Source: Bacillota bacterium
Lineage (GTDB): Bacteria; Bacillota; Clostridia; Oscillospirales; Ruminococcaceae
Reading direction: 5' to 3'
Assembly (NCBI GenBank): GCA_023395695.1
Contig: JAEWYJ010000066.1
Coordinates: 1 to 12,946, forward strand
DNA: 12,946 bases
The notes below the pieces were generated by a model that did not search any database, was not told the DNA's origin, and saw only the letters and a program-made list of their open reading frames with translations. Within the stretch, counting starts at the first letter, position 1, and each line of letters starts with the position of its first letter. The translations under genes and the position numbers were made by a program. Shown piece after piece: positions 1-5,967 of the stretch.

Positions 1-14
1 CGGCTATATAGCCG
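1..14. repeat. 14-bp perfect palindrome at the window edge
   Basis: CGGCTATATAGCCG reads the same on both strands. It lies about 255 bp upstream of the small terminase gene and could be a protein-binding site or the tip of a longer hairpin cut by the window edge. No function can be assigned from the sequence. Confidence 0.35.
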
Positions 15-100
15 GAAGCGGGCGCGTCTTGTTTTGCAGGGCACTAAAAATGCGCCAAGCCGGTGCTTTATAATCATACCACCAGCAAAACGATACAGGA

Positions 101-131
101 TTGGAAAAGCTGTTTGGTGGCTGACTATAAA
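101..131 (+). promoter_or_regulatory. Candidate promoter for the packaging cassette
   Basis: TTGGAA (101-106) and TATAAA (126-131) resemble sigma-A -35 and -10 boxes, but the 19-nt spacer is longer than ideal. A perfect TATAAT also occurs at 69-74 without a recognisable -35 box or an extended -10 TG. Either could drive the genes beginning at 270. Transcription could equally come from upstream of the window. Confidence 0.25.
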
Positions 132-200
132 GTCCGGCCGTTGCCCTCAGTGCCGTTTTGACCATAGAAAGCCACCTGCGACCTATGCTATTGTGTAAAT

Positions 201-240
201 GCGAAGAAGCGGGGCAGCGGCGGCTGTTTTGCTTCTTTGC
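201..240 (+). other. Long RNA hairpin in the leader of the packaging cassette
   Basis: Bases 201-218 can pair with 223-240 as a continuous 18-bp stem with a GGCG tetraloop. Five of the pairs are G-U, including four in a row (211-214 with 227-230). The same pairs become A-C mismatches on the other strand, so the structure is specific to + strand RNA. It ends 30 nt before the small terminase start and lacks a following U-run, so it is not a standard terminator. It might shield or set off the ribosome binding site at 254-260, or be a relic. Confidence 0.45.
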
Positions 241-269
241 GCCAATTTATACCGAAGGGAGATGGCAGG

Positions 270-581
270 ATGCCAAAAAAACGACCGGACGGCGGCGCAA
301 AAAAAGAGACGGCGACCGCCGACGAGGTGCTGCGGGAACTGACCGACATAGGGCTGGGGCGCAGGGCCTTTGCGGCGACCGACCGTCAGGGCAATACGGT
401 GGAGAACACCGCCAGTGTGCCCGAGCGCATCCGCGCGCTGGAGCTGCTTGCAAAGTACCATAAGCTGACAGGCGCGTCGGCGGATCTGTCGGCGGCCCAG
501 CCGGTGAAGATTGTCGACGACATTGCCGAGCGGCTTGCGCAGTCCTCCAGCCTGACAAAAGTCGGCGACGCCGATGAATGA
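270..581 (+). CDS. Phage terminase small subunit, short form
   Basis: A 103-residue protein, probably the small subunit of a phage DNA-packaging terminase. Its neighbour is an unmistakable large terminase whose start it overlaps by 8 bp, the usual order for this pair. The region around residues 45-70 (RIRALELLAKYHKL) resembles the C-terminal part of PBSX XtmA-type small terminases, where a leucine-rich ALELLGKH-like stretch is typical. The N-terminus is only a short basic, charged segment (MPKKRPDGGAKK). The helix-turn-helix region that usually occupies the first 50-60 residues and binds the packaging site is not visible. The ATG at 270 was chosen over an upstream in-frame TTG at 237 because AAGGGA (255-260) lies 9 nt before it. 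Small terminases normally assemble into rings that bind pac/cos DNA and stimulate the large subunit. Whether this short form still recognises DNA is uncertain. The assignment rests about equally on context and on sequence. Confidence 0.7.
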   Translation: MPKKRPDGGAKKETATADEVLRELTDIGLGRRAFAATDRQGNTVENTASVPERIRALELLAKYHKLTGASADLSAAQPVKIVDDIAERLAQSSSLTKVGDADE

Positions 582-1830
582 GATCAGGCTCAGCGCGTGC
601 ATGGCCACCGCGTTTGACGGGCTGCATGAGGACATCCGCACAGGGGCGCATACCCATTACTGGCTTAAAGGCGGGCGCGGTTCTACAAAGTCCTCCTTTA
701 TCAGTCTGGAGCTGCTGCTCTGTCTGATGCGCGATGCAGAGCAGGGCCGGGATACGCACGCCATTGTGCTGCGACGCTATTCGGTGACGCTGCGCGAGTC
801 GGTGTTTGCACAGCTGCTGTGGGCGATTGGGGTGCTGGGTGTGCAGACGCTGTGGGAGCCGTCCCTCTCGCCCTTAAAGCTGACCTATCTGCCCGGCGGG
901 CAGAGTATTCTGTTCCGGGGGCTGGACGACGCGGCCAAGCTTAAGTCGGTCAAGGCCGAGCGCGGCTACATGAAGTACGCGTGGTTTGAGGAGGTTAACG
1001 AGCTGGAGGGGACGGAGAAAATCCGCAGCGTGCTGCAGTCGGTAAACCGGGGCGGGGCGCAGTTTATCAACTTTTATTCCTTTAACCCGCCTAAGTCTCC
1101 GGGGGAGTGGATTAACCGCGAGGTGCTGGAAGCATCGCTCAGGGCCGACACGCTGGTGCATCACTCCGACTACCGTAGCGTGCCGCCTGAGTGGCTGGGC
1201 GCACAGTTTCTGGCTGAGGCCGCGCATCTTTTGCAGACGCGGCCCGAGGCCTACCGCCACGAGTATTTGGGCGAGGCCGTGGGCAGCGGCGGCGAGGTGT
1301 TTAAAAACGTGACGCTGCACGTACTTACCGAGCAGGAGATCAGACGGTTTGACAACCTGCGCCGGGGCATTGACTGGGGCTACGCCGCCGACCCGTTTGC
1401 GTATAACACCTGTCACTTTGACGCGGCGCGCCGGCGGTTGTACCTGTTTTTTGAGCTGCATGCGCTGCGCATTTCAAACCGGGCGGCGGCCGCGCAGATT
1501 AAGCGCGAGGCCGGCGCGGCCCGGATAGTCTGCGATTCGGCCGAGCCTAAGAGCATCGACGAGATGCGCGACTGGGGCCTGCGGGTGGCGGGGGCCAAAA
1601 AAGGCCCTGACTCGGTGGCGTATGGCGTCAAATGGCTCTCGGATCTGGAGGAAATTATCATCGACCCCGTCCGCTGCCCGGAGTCGGCCCGGGAGTTTTG
1701 CAGCTATGCGATTGGCCGCGACCGCGAGGGACGGTTGCTCTCGCAGTACCCCGACCGGGACAACCACCACATAGACGCCGTGCGCTACGCCTGCGAGGGA
1801 GATATGGCAAGGCGCGGGGTAAGGGTTTGA
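574..1830 (+). CDS. Phage terminase large subunit (PBSX/XtmB type)
   Basis: A 418-residue ATPase-nuclease that pumps phage DNA into proheads and cuts the concatemer. The N-terminal ATPase domain has a Walker A at residues 33-40 (GGRGSTKS), a Walker B with catalytic glutamate at 135-140 (YAWFEE), and a coupling motif near 168-173 (YSFNPP). The C-terminal RNase H-like nuclease domain shows the expected metal-binding aspartates: D267 in GIDWGY, D321 in CDSAEPKS and D401 in HHIDAVRYA. Length is normal for the family and no frameshift or lost catalytic residue was seen, so the protein looks functional. The start overlaps the end of the small-subunit gene by 8 bp, suggesting translational coupling. 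It should act with the portal protein encoded downstream, although 315 non-coding bases separate the two. Family assignment is secure; whether the gene belongs to a live phage is not shown here. Confidence 0.95.
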   Translation: MNEIRLSACMATAFDGLHEDIRTGAHTHYWLKGGRGSTKSSFISLELLLCLMRDAEQGRDTHAIVLRRYSVTLRESVFAQLLWAIGVLGVQTLWEPSLSPLKLTYLPGGQSILFRGLDDAAKLKSVKAERGYMKYAWFEEVNELEGTEKIRSVLQSVNRGGAQFINFYSFNPPKSPGEWINREVLEASLRADTLVHHSDYRSVPPEWLGAQFLAEAAHLLQTRPEAYRHEYLGEAVGSGGEVFKNVTLHVLTEQEIRRFDNLRRGIDWGYAADPFAYNTCHFDAARRRLYLFFELHALRISNRAAAAQIKREAGAARIVCDSAEPKSIDEMRDWGLRVAGAKKGPDSVAYGVKWLSDLEEIIIDPVRCPESAREFCSYAIGRDREGRLLSQYPDRDNHHIDAVRYACEGDMARRGVRV

Positions 1831-2145
1831 GGCCGGCAAGACCAAAGCAAAGGGATGCGCCGTCCCCCTGCGGTGCGGGCTTTTCTGCCAATTTAAAGGG
1901 CTGTGGTGCGGGTTATCGCACAGCGGGGCCGGGGCAAGGGGCATTCTTAAAAGTCTGCAGCTTTGGTGTGTGCGGCGCCCACAGCCCGTCGCGGCGTTAA
2001 AAACACTTGGAATACATCCAATATTCCTGCATTTTTTGCCGTGCATTGAATTTTGTTGCGTGTATCCCCCGTTATTTTTAACTTTTAAGAAACGCCCCGG
2101 CGACAAACGCAAACAAATGTACCATTATTTAAGGAGGCTACTATT
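1831..2145 (+). other. Non-coding gap inside the packaging cassette
   Basis: In related phages the portal gene normally follows the large terminase directly. Here 315 bp separate them, and no reading frame with a ribosome binding site or recognisable protein is seen on either strand. The first half is GC-rich with a small hairpin (GTGCG 1906-1910, CGCAC 1917-1921). The second half, from about 2000, is AT-rich and includes TTGAAT (2046-2051) and GTTATT (2071-2076) with a 19-nt spacer, a poor promoter candidate. It ends with the strong AAGGAGG ribosome binding site (2130-2136) of the portal gene. It may be the scar of a deleted gene or hold a secondary promoter. Confidence 0.5.
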
Positions 2146-3486
2146 ATGCCAAAGCTACTCACCAGGCTGCTGCGCGAGACACAGGACGCCTATGCCGGGC
2201 GTTTGGCGCAAAGCGCTGAATCGCGCCGTTATTACAATAATCAAAGCGCCGTCTGCCGCACCGGCGCCGCTGCCATTGCCGAGGTTAACGGCTATTTGCG
2301 AAAGCTTGGCAAAAACCCGCTGCACTCGGCGGATAACCGTATTCCGACCAACTGGCACCGCATTCTTACCGACCAGAAGGTCGGCTATCTGCTGACCTAC
2401 CCGCCGCAGCTTGATGCACCCGGCAATGCGCCTGCCGCCGCCGCGCTGCAACAAGCGCTTGGCGCCGACTACCCCAAGGTTGCAAAGCTTTTGGCGGTGG
2501 AGGCTACCAACTGCGGCGCGGGCTGGCTGGCCTACTGGTATGGCGAAAACGGCGCATTCTGCTACTGGCCGGTGCCGCCTGAACAGATCCGCGCGGTATA
2601 CGACCCGGGCTCTATCCGGCCGAAGCTGCAATATTTAATTCGCAGTGTGCGCGCAGCCGACGGTAAAACAACGCGGCACGAGCTTTGGACCGACCGCGAC
2701 GTCACCTACTATACCGCCGGAGAAAACGGTGTGCTTGCGCGTGACCCTGCAATGGGCGAAAACGGCGTCATGCCCCACCGCTACGGCGCTATTCCGTTTA
2801 TAGAATTTAAAAATAACGGCGACGCCACCGGCGATTTGCCAATGTACCGCGCGCTTATTGACGCCATCGACAAGCTCGTCTCCGGCTTTGCCAACGATAT
2901 CGACGACATGCAGGAGATTATATGGGTCATCAAAAACTATGCGGGTGAAACGGCCGAGATGGACTACGACCGCGACGGAAACCCCGTCCCGCGGGAGCTT
3001 GACCTGCTGCAAAAGCTTAAGACCAAAAAGCTGGTCAGCGTTGACGGCGACGGGGGCGTTGACACGCTGCGCGGCGAGATTCCGTATGAGGCGCGCTGCG
3101 CGTTTTTGGATATTCTGACCCGGCAGCTTTACGTCTCAGCCATGGCGGTTAATCCCTTTCCCGATACGGTGGGGCAGGCCAGCGGTGTTTACATCGACTT
3201 TTTGTATTCGCTGCTGGAACTAAAGGCCGGGCTGATGGAGACGGAATTTCGCAGTGGCTTTGATGCGCTGGCGCAGGCCGTGCTGCGCTGCCGCAGCCTG
3301 CCCGGGACGCCGGTGGAACAGGTTTGGACCCGCAACCGCCCCCGCAACGAGGCGGAGGTGGTGCAGATGCTGCGCGACACCGACCCGGCGGTGCTCTCAA
3401 ACGAAACCAAAACCAAGGCGCATCCGCTGACCGAGAGCTGGCAGCAGGAGCGTGCGCGCATTGCACGGGAAAAAACGGAACAATAA
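2146..3486 (+). CDS. Phage portal protein (SPP1 gp6-like)
   Basis: A 446-residue portal protein, the ring at the phage head vertex through which the terminase threads DNA. Family-typical features are visible in order: an N-terminal segment with RIPTNWHRILTDQKVGYLL (residues 65-83); a middle region with the conserved GAIPFIEFKNN (214-224) leading into the stem/clip part at about 230-290; and the characteristic NPFPDTVGQASG (336-347) followed by an amphipathic helix (FLYSLLELKAGLMETEF, 352-368) seen in SPP1-type portals. The C-terminus is charged and helical. Length is close to, slightly under, the roughly 500 residues of SPP1 gp6. The start is fixed by AAGGAGG at 2130-2136, 9 nt upstream. No minor head protein (SPP1 gp7 type), scaffold or capsid gene follows. 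Instead a terminator ends the unit and opposite-strand metabolic genes begin. The reading frame is intact, so the protein itself is not visibly broken. Confidence 0.92.
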   Translation: MPKLLTRLLRETQDAYAGRLAQSAESRRYYNNQSAVCRTGAAAIAEVNGYLRKLGKNPLHSADNRIPTNWHRILTDQKVGYLLTYPPQLDAPGNAPAAAALQQALGADYPKVAKLLAVEATNCGAGWLAYWYGENGAFCYWPVPPEQIRAVYDPGSIRPKLQYLIRSVRAADGKTTRHELWTDRDVTYYTAGENGVLARDPAMGENGVMPHRYGAIPFIEFKNNGDATGDLPMYRALIDAIDKLVSGFANDIDDMQEIIWVIKNYAGETAEMDYDRDGNPVPRELDLLQKLKTKKLVSVDGDGGVDTLRGEIPYEARCAFLDILTRQLYVSAMAVNPFPDTVGQASGVYIDFLYSLLELKAGLMETEFRSGFDALAQAVLRCRSLPGTPVEQVWTRNRPRNEAEVVQMLRDTDPAVLSNETKTKAHPLTESWQQERARIAREKTEQ

Positions 3487-3533
3487 GTCCAAGGCCCCAT
3501 TGCGTTTTCTGCGGTGGGGCCTTGGACTGTTTT
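3487..3533 (+). terminator. Rho-independent terminator after the portal gene
   Basis: A perfect 13-bp inverted repeat (GTCCAAGGCCCCA 3487-3499, TGGGGCCTTGGAC 3515-3527) with a 15-nt loop begins at the portal stop codon and is followed by TGTTTT. On the opposite strand it is followed by a T-rich stretch (complement of 3470-3486), so it may also stop transcription arriving from the minus-strand ferredoxin unit. Confidence 0.8.
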
Positions 3534-3699
3534 AGGGGCTTATACGCGTAGGGGATTAAAACAATCGACGGCTTGACAGCTATTTTCCAGCCATTTGTTG
3601 TTCTTGTCGTTGGCAGATGGCGCTTTGCCTGCCTGCTCTTGCTCAAATGCTCAAAAAAGCGCACGCCGATTCTGTTTACCTGTTTAACCGGAACGCGTG

Positions 3700-4203
3700 T
3701 TATTCATTGCAGGGCAGTAATTCCAGCAGGCGGCGCACCGCGCCGGTGGGAAAATCCGACGCTAAAGGTGCTTCGAGCAGCGCCAGCAGCAGGTCGCGGG
3801 TGTTTTTGCTCTGCGGCAGCATATAGCCTGCCTCGCGCAGCAGATCCTCGGCCATGAGGCGGTTGGACTTTTCCACCGCCTCGGCCAGCTGCCGCAGAAC
3901 CGGGCTCTGGGACTGCGTACGGATTTTACGCGCAAGCTTTTCCTGCTGGGCCTTGCTCTGGGCGAGGGCGCGCAGCGCGTCGGTGACGTTTTCGGCCTTG
4001 GGCTGCTGGGGCGGGAGCGTCAGCGGCACCATTGAGATGGCGCCGGAGGGGCAGGCGTCGGCGCAGGCGCCGCAGCCGATGCAGGCGGCGCGGTCGATGA
4101 CGCTGTTTTCGGTGTCCGACGCACCGGTTGGGCAGACGTAAAGGCACAGGCAGTCCTTCGTGCACAGACGCAGATTTCTGACGGCGATTCTTTTGGTGGT
4201 CAT
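3700..4203 (-). CDS. 4Fe-4S ferredoxin-type protein with helical C-terminal domain
   Basis: A 167-residue soluble protein with an N-terminal double-cluster ferredoxin domain. The second cysteine set is canonical (C41, C44, C47, C51 followed by Pro, in CIGCGACADACPSGA). The first is C14, C18, C20, C24 followed by Pro; the usual spacing would place the second cysteine at 17, so one ligand is shifted by one residue. Residues 60-167 are mostly helical and charged (KAQQEKLARKIR, EAVEKSNRLMAEDLLREAGYML) and match no domain I can name. It lies 6 bp downstream of the triple-rubredoxin gene on the same strand, and its AGGAGG ribosome binding site is inside the last codons of that gene, so the two are co-transcribed and probably translationally coupled. 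Likely role: cytoplasmic electron transfer to or from the rubredoxin partner, perhaps in oxidative-stress defence. That role is inference from context; the cluster-binding domain is direct. Confidence 0.85.
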   Translation of the reverse strand: MTTKRIAVRNLRLCTKDCLCLYVCPTGASDTENSVIDRAACIGCGACADACPSGAISMVPLTLPPQQPKAENVTDALRALAQSKAQQEKLARKIRTQSQSPVLRQLAEAVEKSNRLMAEDLLREAGYMLPQSKNTRDLLLALLEAPLASDFPTGAVRRLLELLPCNE

Positions 4204-4209
4204 GACGCG

Positions 4210-5088
4210 TTACCTCCTCTCAACCTTGGCGATTTTCCAGCTTGGCACCTTGCAGACGGGGCAAAGCTCGGGCGGGGCGTCCCCAACGTAAACAAAGCCG
4301 CAAATCTCGCAGACGTAGACGTTGGTGCCCCGTAAAAAGCCGTCGCCCTCGGCCGCGTAGCGGGCGAGCAGCGCGTTGAGAATGCGCGAGACCTTTTCGC
4401 TCCAGACCAGCGCGCGCAGCGCGCCGCGGTCGGGCTTTTGCAAGGCTGCCGCATGGGCGGCCGTAAAGCCGCTTTCAAGGTCGCGCTGCACCAGAGCCAG
4501 CAGCGCGGCGGTACCGCTCTCGGCCCCGTCGGGCGTTCTGTCTCTGAAAAAGTCGGCAAGCTGGGTAAAAAGTGCCGACTCCTCTGCTAAGTACTGTTTT
4601 TCGCAGCCGCGCGCCAGATTGGAGCACAGCGCCGACAGCTCGCCGACGGTCAGCTCGCGCAACGGATCAGTGTGCGGGTAGGACGCAGTCTGGGCGGGTG
4701 TGGCTTTGGCGGGCTGCGGCTGCTTTGGCTCAAACATCGGTTTGGGTGCGCCGCAGATGGGGCAGACCCAGCTGTCGGGAATATCCTTCCAGCGGGTGCC
4801 GGGGGCAATGCCCGCGTCGGGCGCGCCGGTGGCTTCGTCGTAGGTAAAGCCGCAGACGGTGCAGGTGTAAGCGTCGGCTGTGGGCAGGGCCTCGGGCTGC
4901 GGTGCGGCGGCGGGTTGGGGCGCGGCGTCCTCCAGCAGCTCAAAGAGTGCTTTCGGCGCGCCGCACAGGGGACATCGCCAGCTGTCGGGAATATCCGCCC
5001 AGCGGGTGCCGGGGGCAATGCCCGCGTCGGGCGCGCCGGTGGCTTCGTCGTAGGTAAAGCCGCAGACGGTGCAGACGTATTTTCTCAT
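4210..5088 (-). CDS. Triple-rubredoxin fusion protein (Rd-Rd-helical-Rd)
   Basis: A 292-residue cytoplasmic electron carrier with three iron-binding rubredoxin modules. Rd1 covers about residues 1-50 (C6, C9, C39, C42). A Pro/Ala-rich linker (51-72) leads to Rd2 (73-120; C76, C79, C109, C112). A second linker is followed by a helical region (about 142-250), then a short C-terminal rubrerythrin-type rubredoxin knuckle (C260, C263, C276, C279). The helical region sits where rubrerythrin carries its diiron four-helix bundle, but no ExxH motif occurs anywhere in the protein and only two histidines are present (H139, H212). A normal peroxidase diiron centre is therefore unlikely. The start at 5088 is chosen because GGAGGT lies just upstream; the frame stays open to 5211 but that extension has no typical start signal. 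Rd1 and Rd2 are nearly identical in DNA. It is the first gene of a unit with the 4Fe-4S protein. Likely role: multi-centre electron relay in oxygen or peroxide defence, by inference. Confidence 0.9.
   Translation of the reverse strand: MRKYVCTVCGFTYDEATGAPDAGIAPGTRWADIPDSWRCPLCGAPKALFELLEDAAPQPAAAPQPEALPTADAYTCTVCGFTYDEATGAPDAGIAPGTRWKDIPDSWVCPICGAPKPMFEPKQPQPAKATPAQTASYPHTDPLRELTVGELSALCSNLARGCEKQYLAEESALFTQLADFFRDRTPDGAESGTAALLALVQRDLESGFTAAHAAALQKPDRGALRALVWSEKVSRILNALLARYAAEGDGFLRGTNVYVCEICGFVYVGDAPPELCPVCKVPSWKIAKVERR
4213..4218 (-). promoter_or_regulatory. Ribosome binding site inside the upstream gene
   Basis: On the minus strand AGGAGG is formed by the two final arginine codons of the triple-rubredoxin gene and is followed directly by its TAA stop. 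It sits 9 nt before the ATG of the ferredoxin-type gene at 4203. This fixes that start and ties translation of the two genes together. Confidence 0.8.
4768..5074 (-). repeat. Internal direct repeat encoding Rd1 and Rd2
   Basis: Segments 4768-4864 and 4978-5074 lie exactly 210 bp apart and differ at only two adjacent bases (4787-4788 versus 4997-4998). The 76-bp stretch 4789-4864 is identical to 4999-5074, including third codon positions. This points to a recent in-frame tandem duplication of a rubredoxin module or ongoing gene conversion. Confidence 0.9.
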
Positions 5089-5216
5089 GCTGTTACCTCC
5101 CTGACTGATTTTGAATGCTATAGGCGGCTGGCTTAAAAAGCATACGGTTTCCTGGCGGGCGTATTTGCCGTACCGCTGCATGGTCTCCCTGCGTCCGATG
5201 CTCTGAAGCACAAATT

Positions 5217-5225
5217 TTTATACCA
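5217..5225 (-). promoter_or_regulatory. Extended -10 promoter candidate for the triple-rubredoxin unit
   Basis: The minus strand reads TGGTATAAA (TG-n-TATAAA), an extended -10 element about 130 nt before the ATG at 5088. No convincing -35 box lies at the usual distance, which extended -10 promoters can tolerate. Together with the terminator at 5278-5321 it separates this unit from the rubredoxin gene upstream. Confidence 0.4.
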
Positions 5226-5277
5226 TATCAAGCGCAGGACACAGGGGCCTGATGCCTGCCGGAATCTCCGCTGCCTG

Positions 5278-5321
5278 AAAAATGCGACCGCGGGCGGCGC
5301 AAAACTCTGCGCTGCCCGCGG
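5278..5321 (-). terminator. Terminator after the rubredoxin gene
   Basis: Bases 5288-5301 (CCGCGGGCGGCGCA) and 5308-5321 (TGCGCTGCCCGCGG) form a 14-bp stem with one imperfect pair and a 6-nt loop. On the minus strand, 5 T residues (5282-5278) follow after a short spacer. It starts 33 nt beyond the rubredoxin stop codon. Confidence 0.65.
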
Positions 5322-5354
5322 CAAAGGGAGATGCGGCAAATTGCAGGGCGGCTT

Positions 5355-5516
5355 TTAAGCCTCCAGCTCGAACTCGCTTTTGCCGACGCCGCAGGCGGGG
5401 CAGACCCAATCCTCGGGGACGTCCTCCCACTTGGTGCCGGGGGCGACGCCGTTGTCGGGGTCGCCGGCCGCCTCGTCATAAACATAGCCGCAAATTGTAC
5501 AGACATATTTTTTCAT
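5355..5516 (-). CDS. Rubredoxin
   Basis: A 53-residue classical rubredoxin, the usual full length for the family. The single iron is bound by C6 and C9 (YVCTICGY) and C39 and C42 (WVCPACGV). The core signature ([19 protein letters not shown], residues 19-37) is complete. It is a small cytoplasmic one-electron carrier that in anaerobes typically passes electrons to rubrerythrin, superoxide reductase or flavodiiron oxygen reductases. It is related to the two rubredoxin modules of the next gene downstream but clearly distinct at DNA level, so it is not the immediate donor of that duplication. It has its own terminator at 5278-5321 and an extended -10 promoter candidate about 215 nt upstream, implying a monocistronic unit with a long leader. 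The ATG at 5516 is the only sensible start; AAAGGCAGG on the minus strand, about 10 nt upstream, can serve as ribosome binding site. Confidence 0.97.
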   Translation of the reverse strand: MKKYVCTICGYVYDEAAGDPDNGVAPGTKWEDVPEDWVCPACGVGKSEFELEA

Positions 5517-5647
5517 TGTTGGTACCTGCCTTTCGATTTTTAAATGCGGGATGGGAATATAAAAACCACAAAACAGCCGGGCCGCCTGTGTGGGGCCGCC
5601 CGCAGCCGTACGGGCTTTTGACAGATTGAAATTGATGCATAAGGCGC

Positions 5648-5670
5648 AGCTGTTGGTGCAAGCTGTTGGT
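5648..5670. repeat. Short tandem repeat in the rubredoxin leader
   Basis: AGCTGTTGGT occurs at 5648-5657 and again at 5661-5670, separated by GCA. It lies inside the presumed untranslated leader of the rubredoxin gene. Significance unknown. Confidence 0.5.
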
Positions 5671-5732
5671 ATCTGCGAGCGGATGCGGATACCGCAGCAC
5701 CCCGCTTTTACCCGGAAAAGGAGCTTGTTCTT

Positions 5733-5741
5733 ATCATACCA
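5733..5741 (-). promoter_or_regulatory. Extended -10 promoter candidate for rubredoxin
   Basis: The minus strand reads TGGTATGAT, a TG-n-TATGAT extended -10 element, without a good -35 box 17 nt upstream. Initiation here would give an untranslated leader of roughly 210 nt before the ATG at 5516. Confidence 0.45.
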
Positions 5742-5896
5742 CAAGTTGCGCCGGTTTTCTCGTAACCCAGTCACAATTTATGATAAAAATTATTAAAAAT
5801 ATGCCATATATCAACCTGTAGTGGCGATGTCTGACAGTCAAAATGGCAAAATTAACGAAATTGCTACCAAAAACATGGCGGAAAACGCAGATTGCA

Positions 5897-5925
5897 TTGA
5901 CGTGTTCGATTTAAAGTGCTAAAAT
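5897..5925 (+). promoter_or_regulatory. Sigma-A promoter of the TRAP-TAXI operon
   Basis: TTGACG (5897-5902) and TAAAAT (5920-5925) are separated by exactly 17 nt and preceded by AT-rich DNA, matching a strong vegetative promoter. The predicted start site near 5932 gives a short leader with AAGGAGG at 5954-5960 before the ATG at 5968. Confidence 0.8.
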
Positions 5926-5967
5926 AACCTGTAAAGCTATTAATGTACCCCCTAAGGAGGAATCCGC

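Larger units (their letters stand above)
5517..5967. other. Divergent regulatory region between rubredoxin and TRAP genes
   Basis: A 451-bp region with no supported gene on either strand. The left 200 bp is the presumed leader of the rubredoxin mRNA and is GC-rich, with a GGTATC/GATACC inverted repeat (5668-5673, 5688-5693) and a short direct repeat. The right part, from about 5770, is AT-rich and holds the transporter promoter (5897-5925) and its AAGGAGG ribosome binding site (5954-5960). No known riboswitch class could be recognised by eye. Confidence 0.6.

Noticed and set aside
79..120. CCACCA...TGGTGG inverted repeat as a regulatory element
   Set aside because: Only 6 bp with a 30-nt interval; expected by chance.
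1474..2112. Long minus-strand open frame across the end of terL and the gap
   Set aside because: It is antisense to the nuclease domain of a clear terminase, has no recognisable protein features, and is open because of GC-biased codon use.
3487..3527. Terminator stem as a phage attachment-site core
   Set aside because: It is an inverted repeat with a U-rich tail right after a stop codon; no matching direct repeat or integrase is present to support an att site.
5089..5211. N-terminal extension of the triple-rubredoxin gene to an ATG at 5211
   Set aside because: The added 41 residues resemble no rubredoxin, and GGAGGT sits just before the ATG at 5088, where the rubredoxin motif begins.
5648..5693. 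Short repeats as a CRISPR-like array
   Set aside because: Only two 10-bp units with a 3-bp spacer, no cas genes; far too small.
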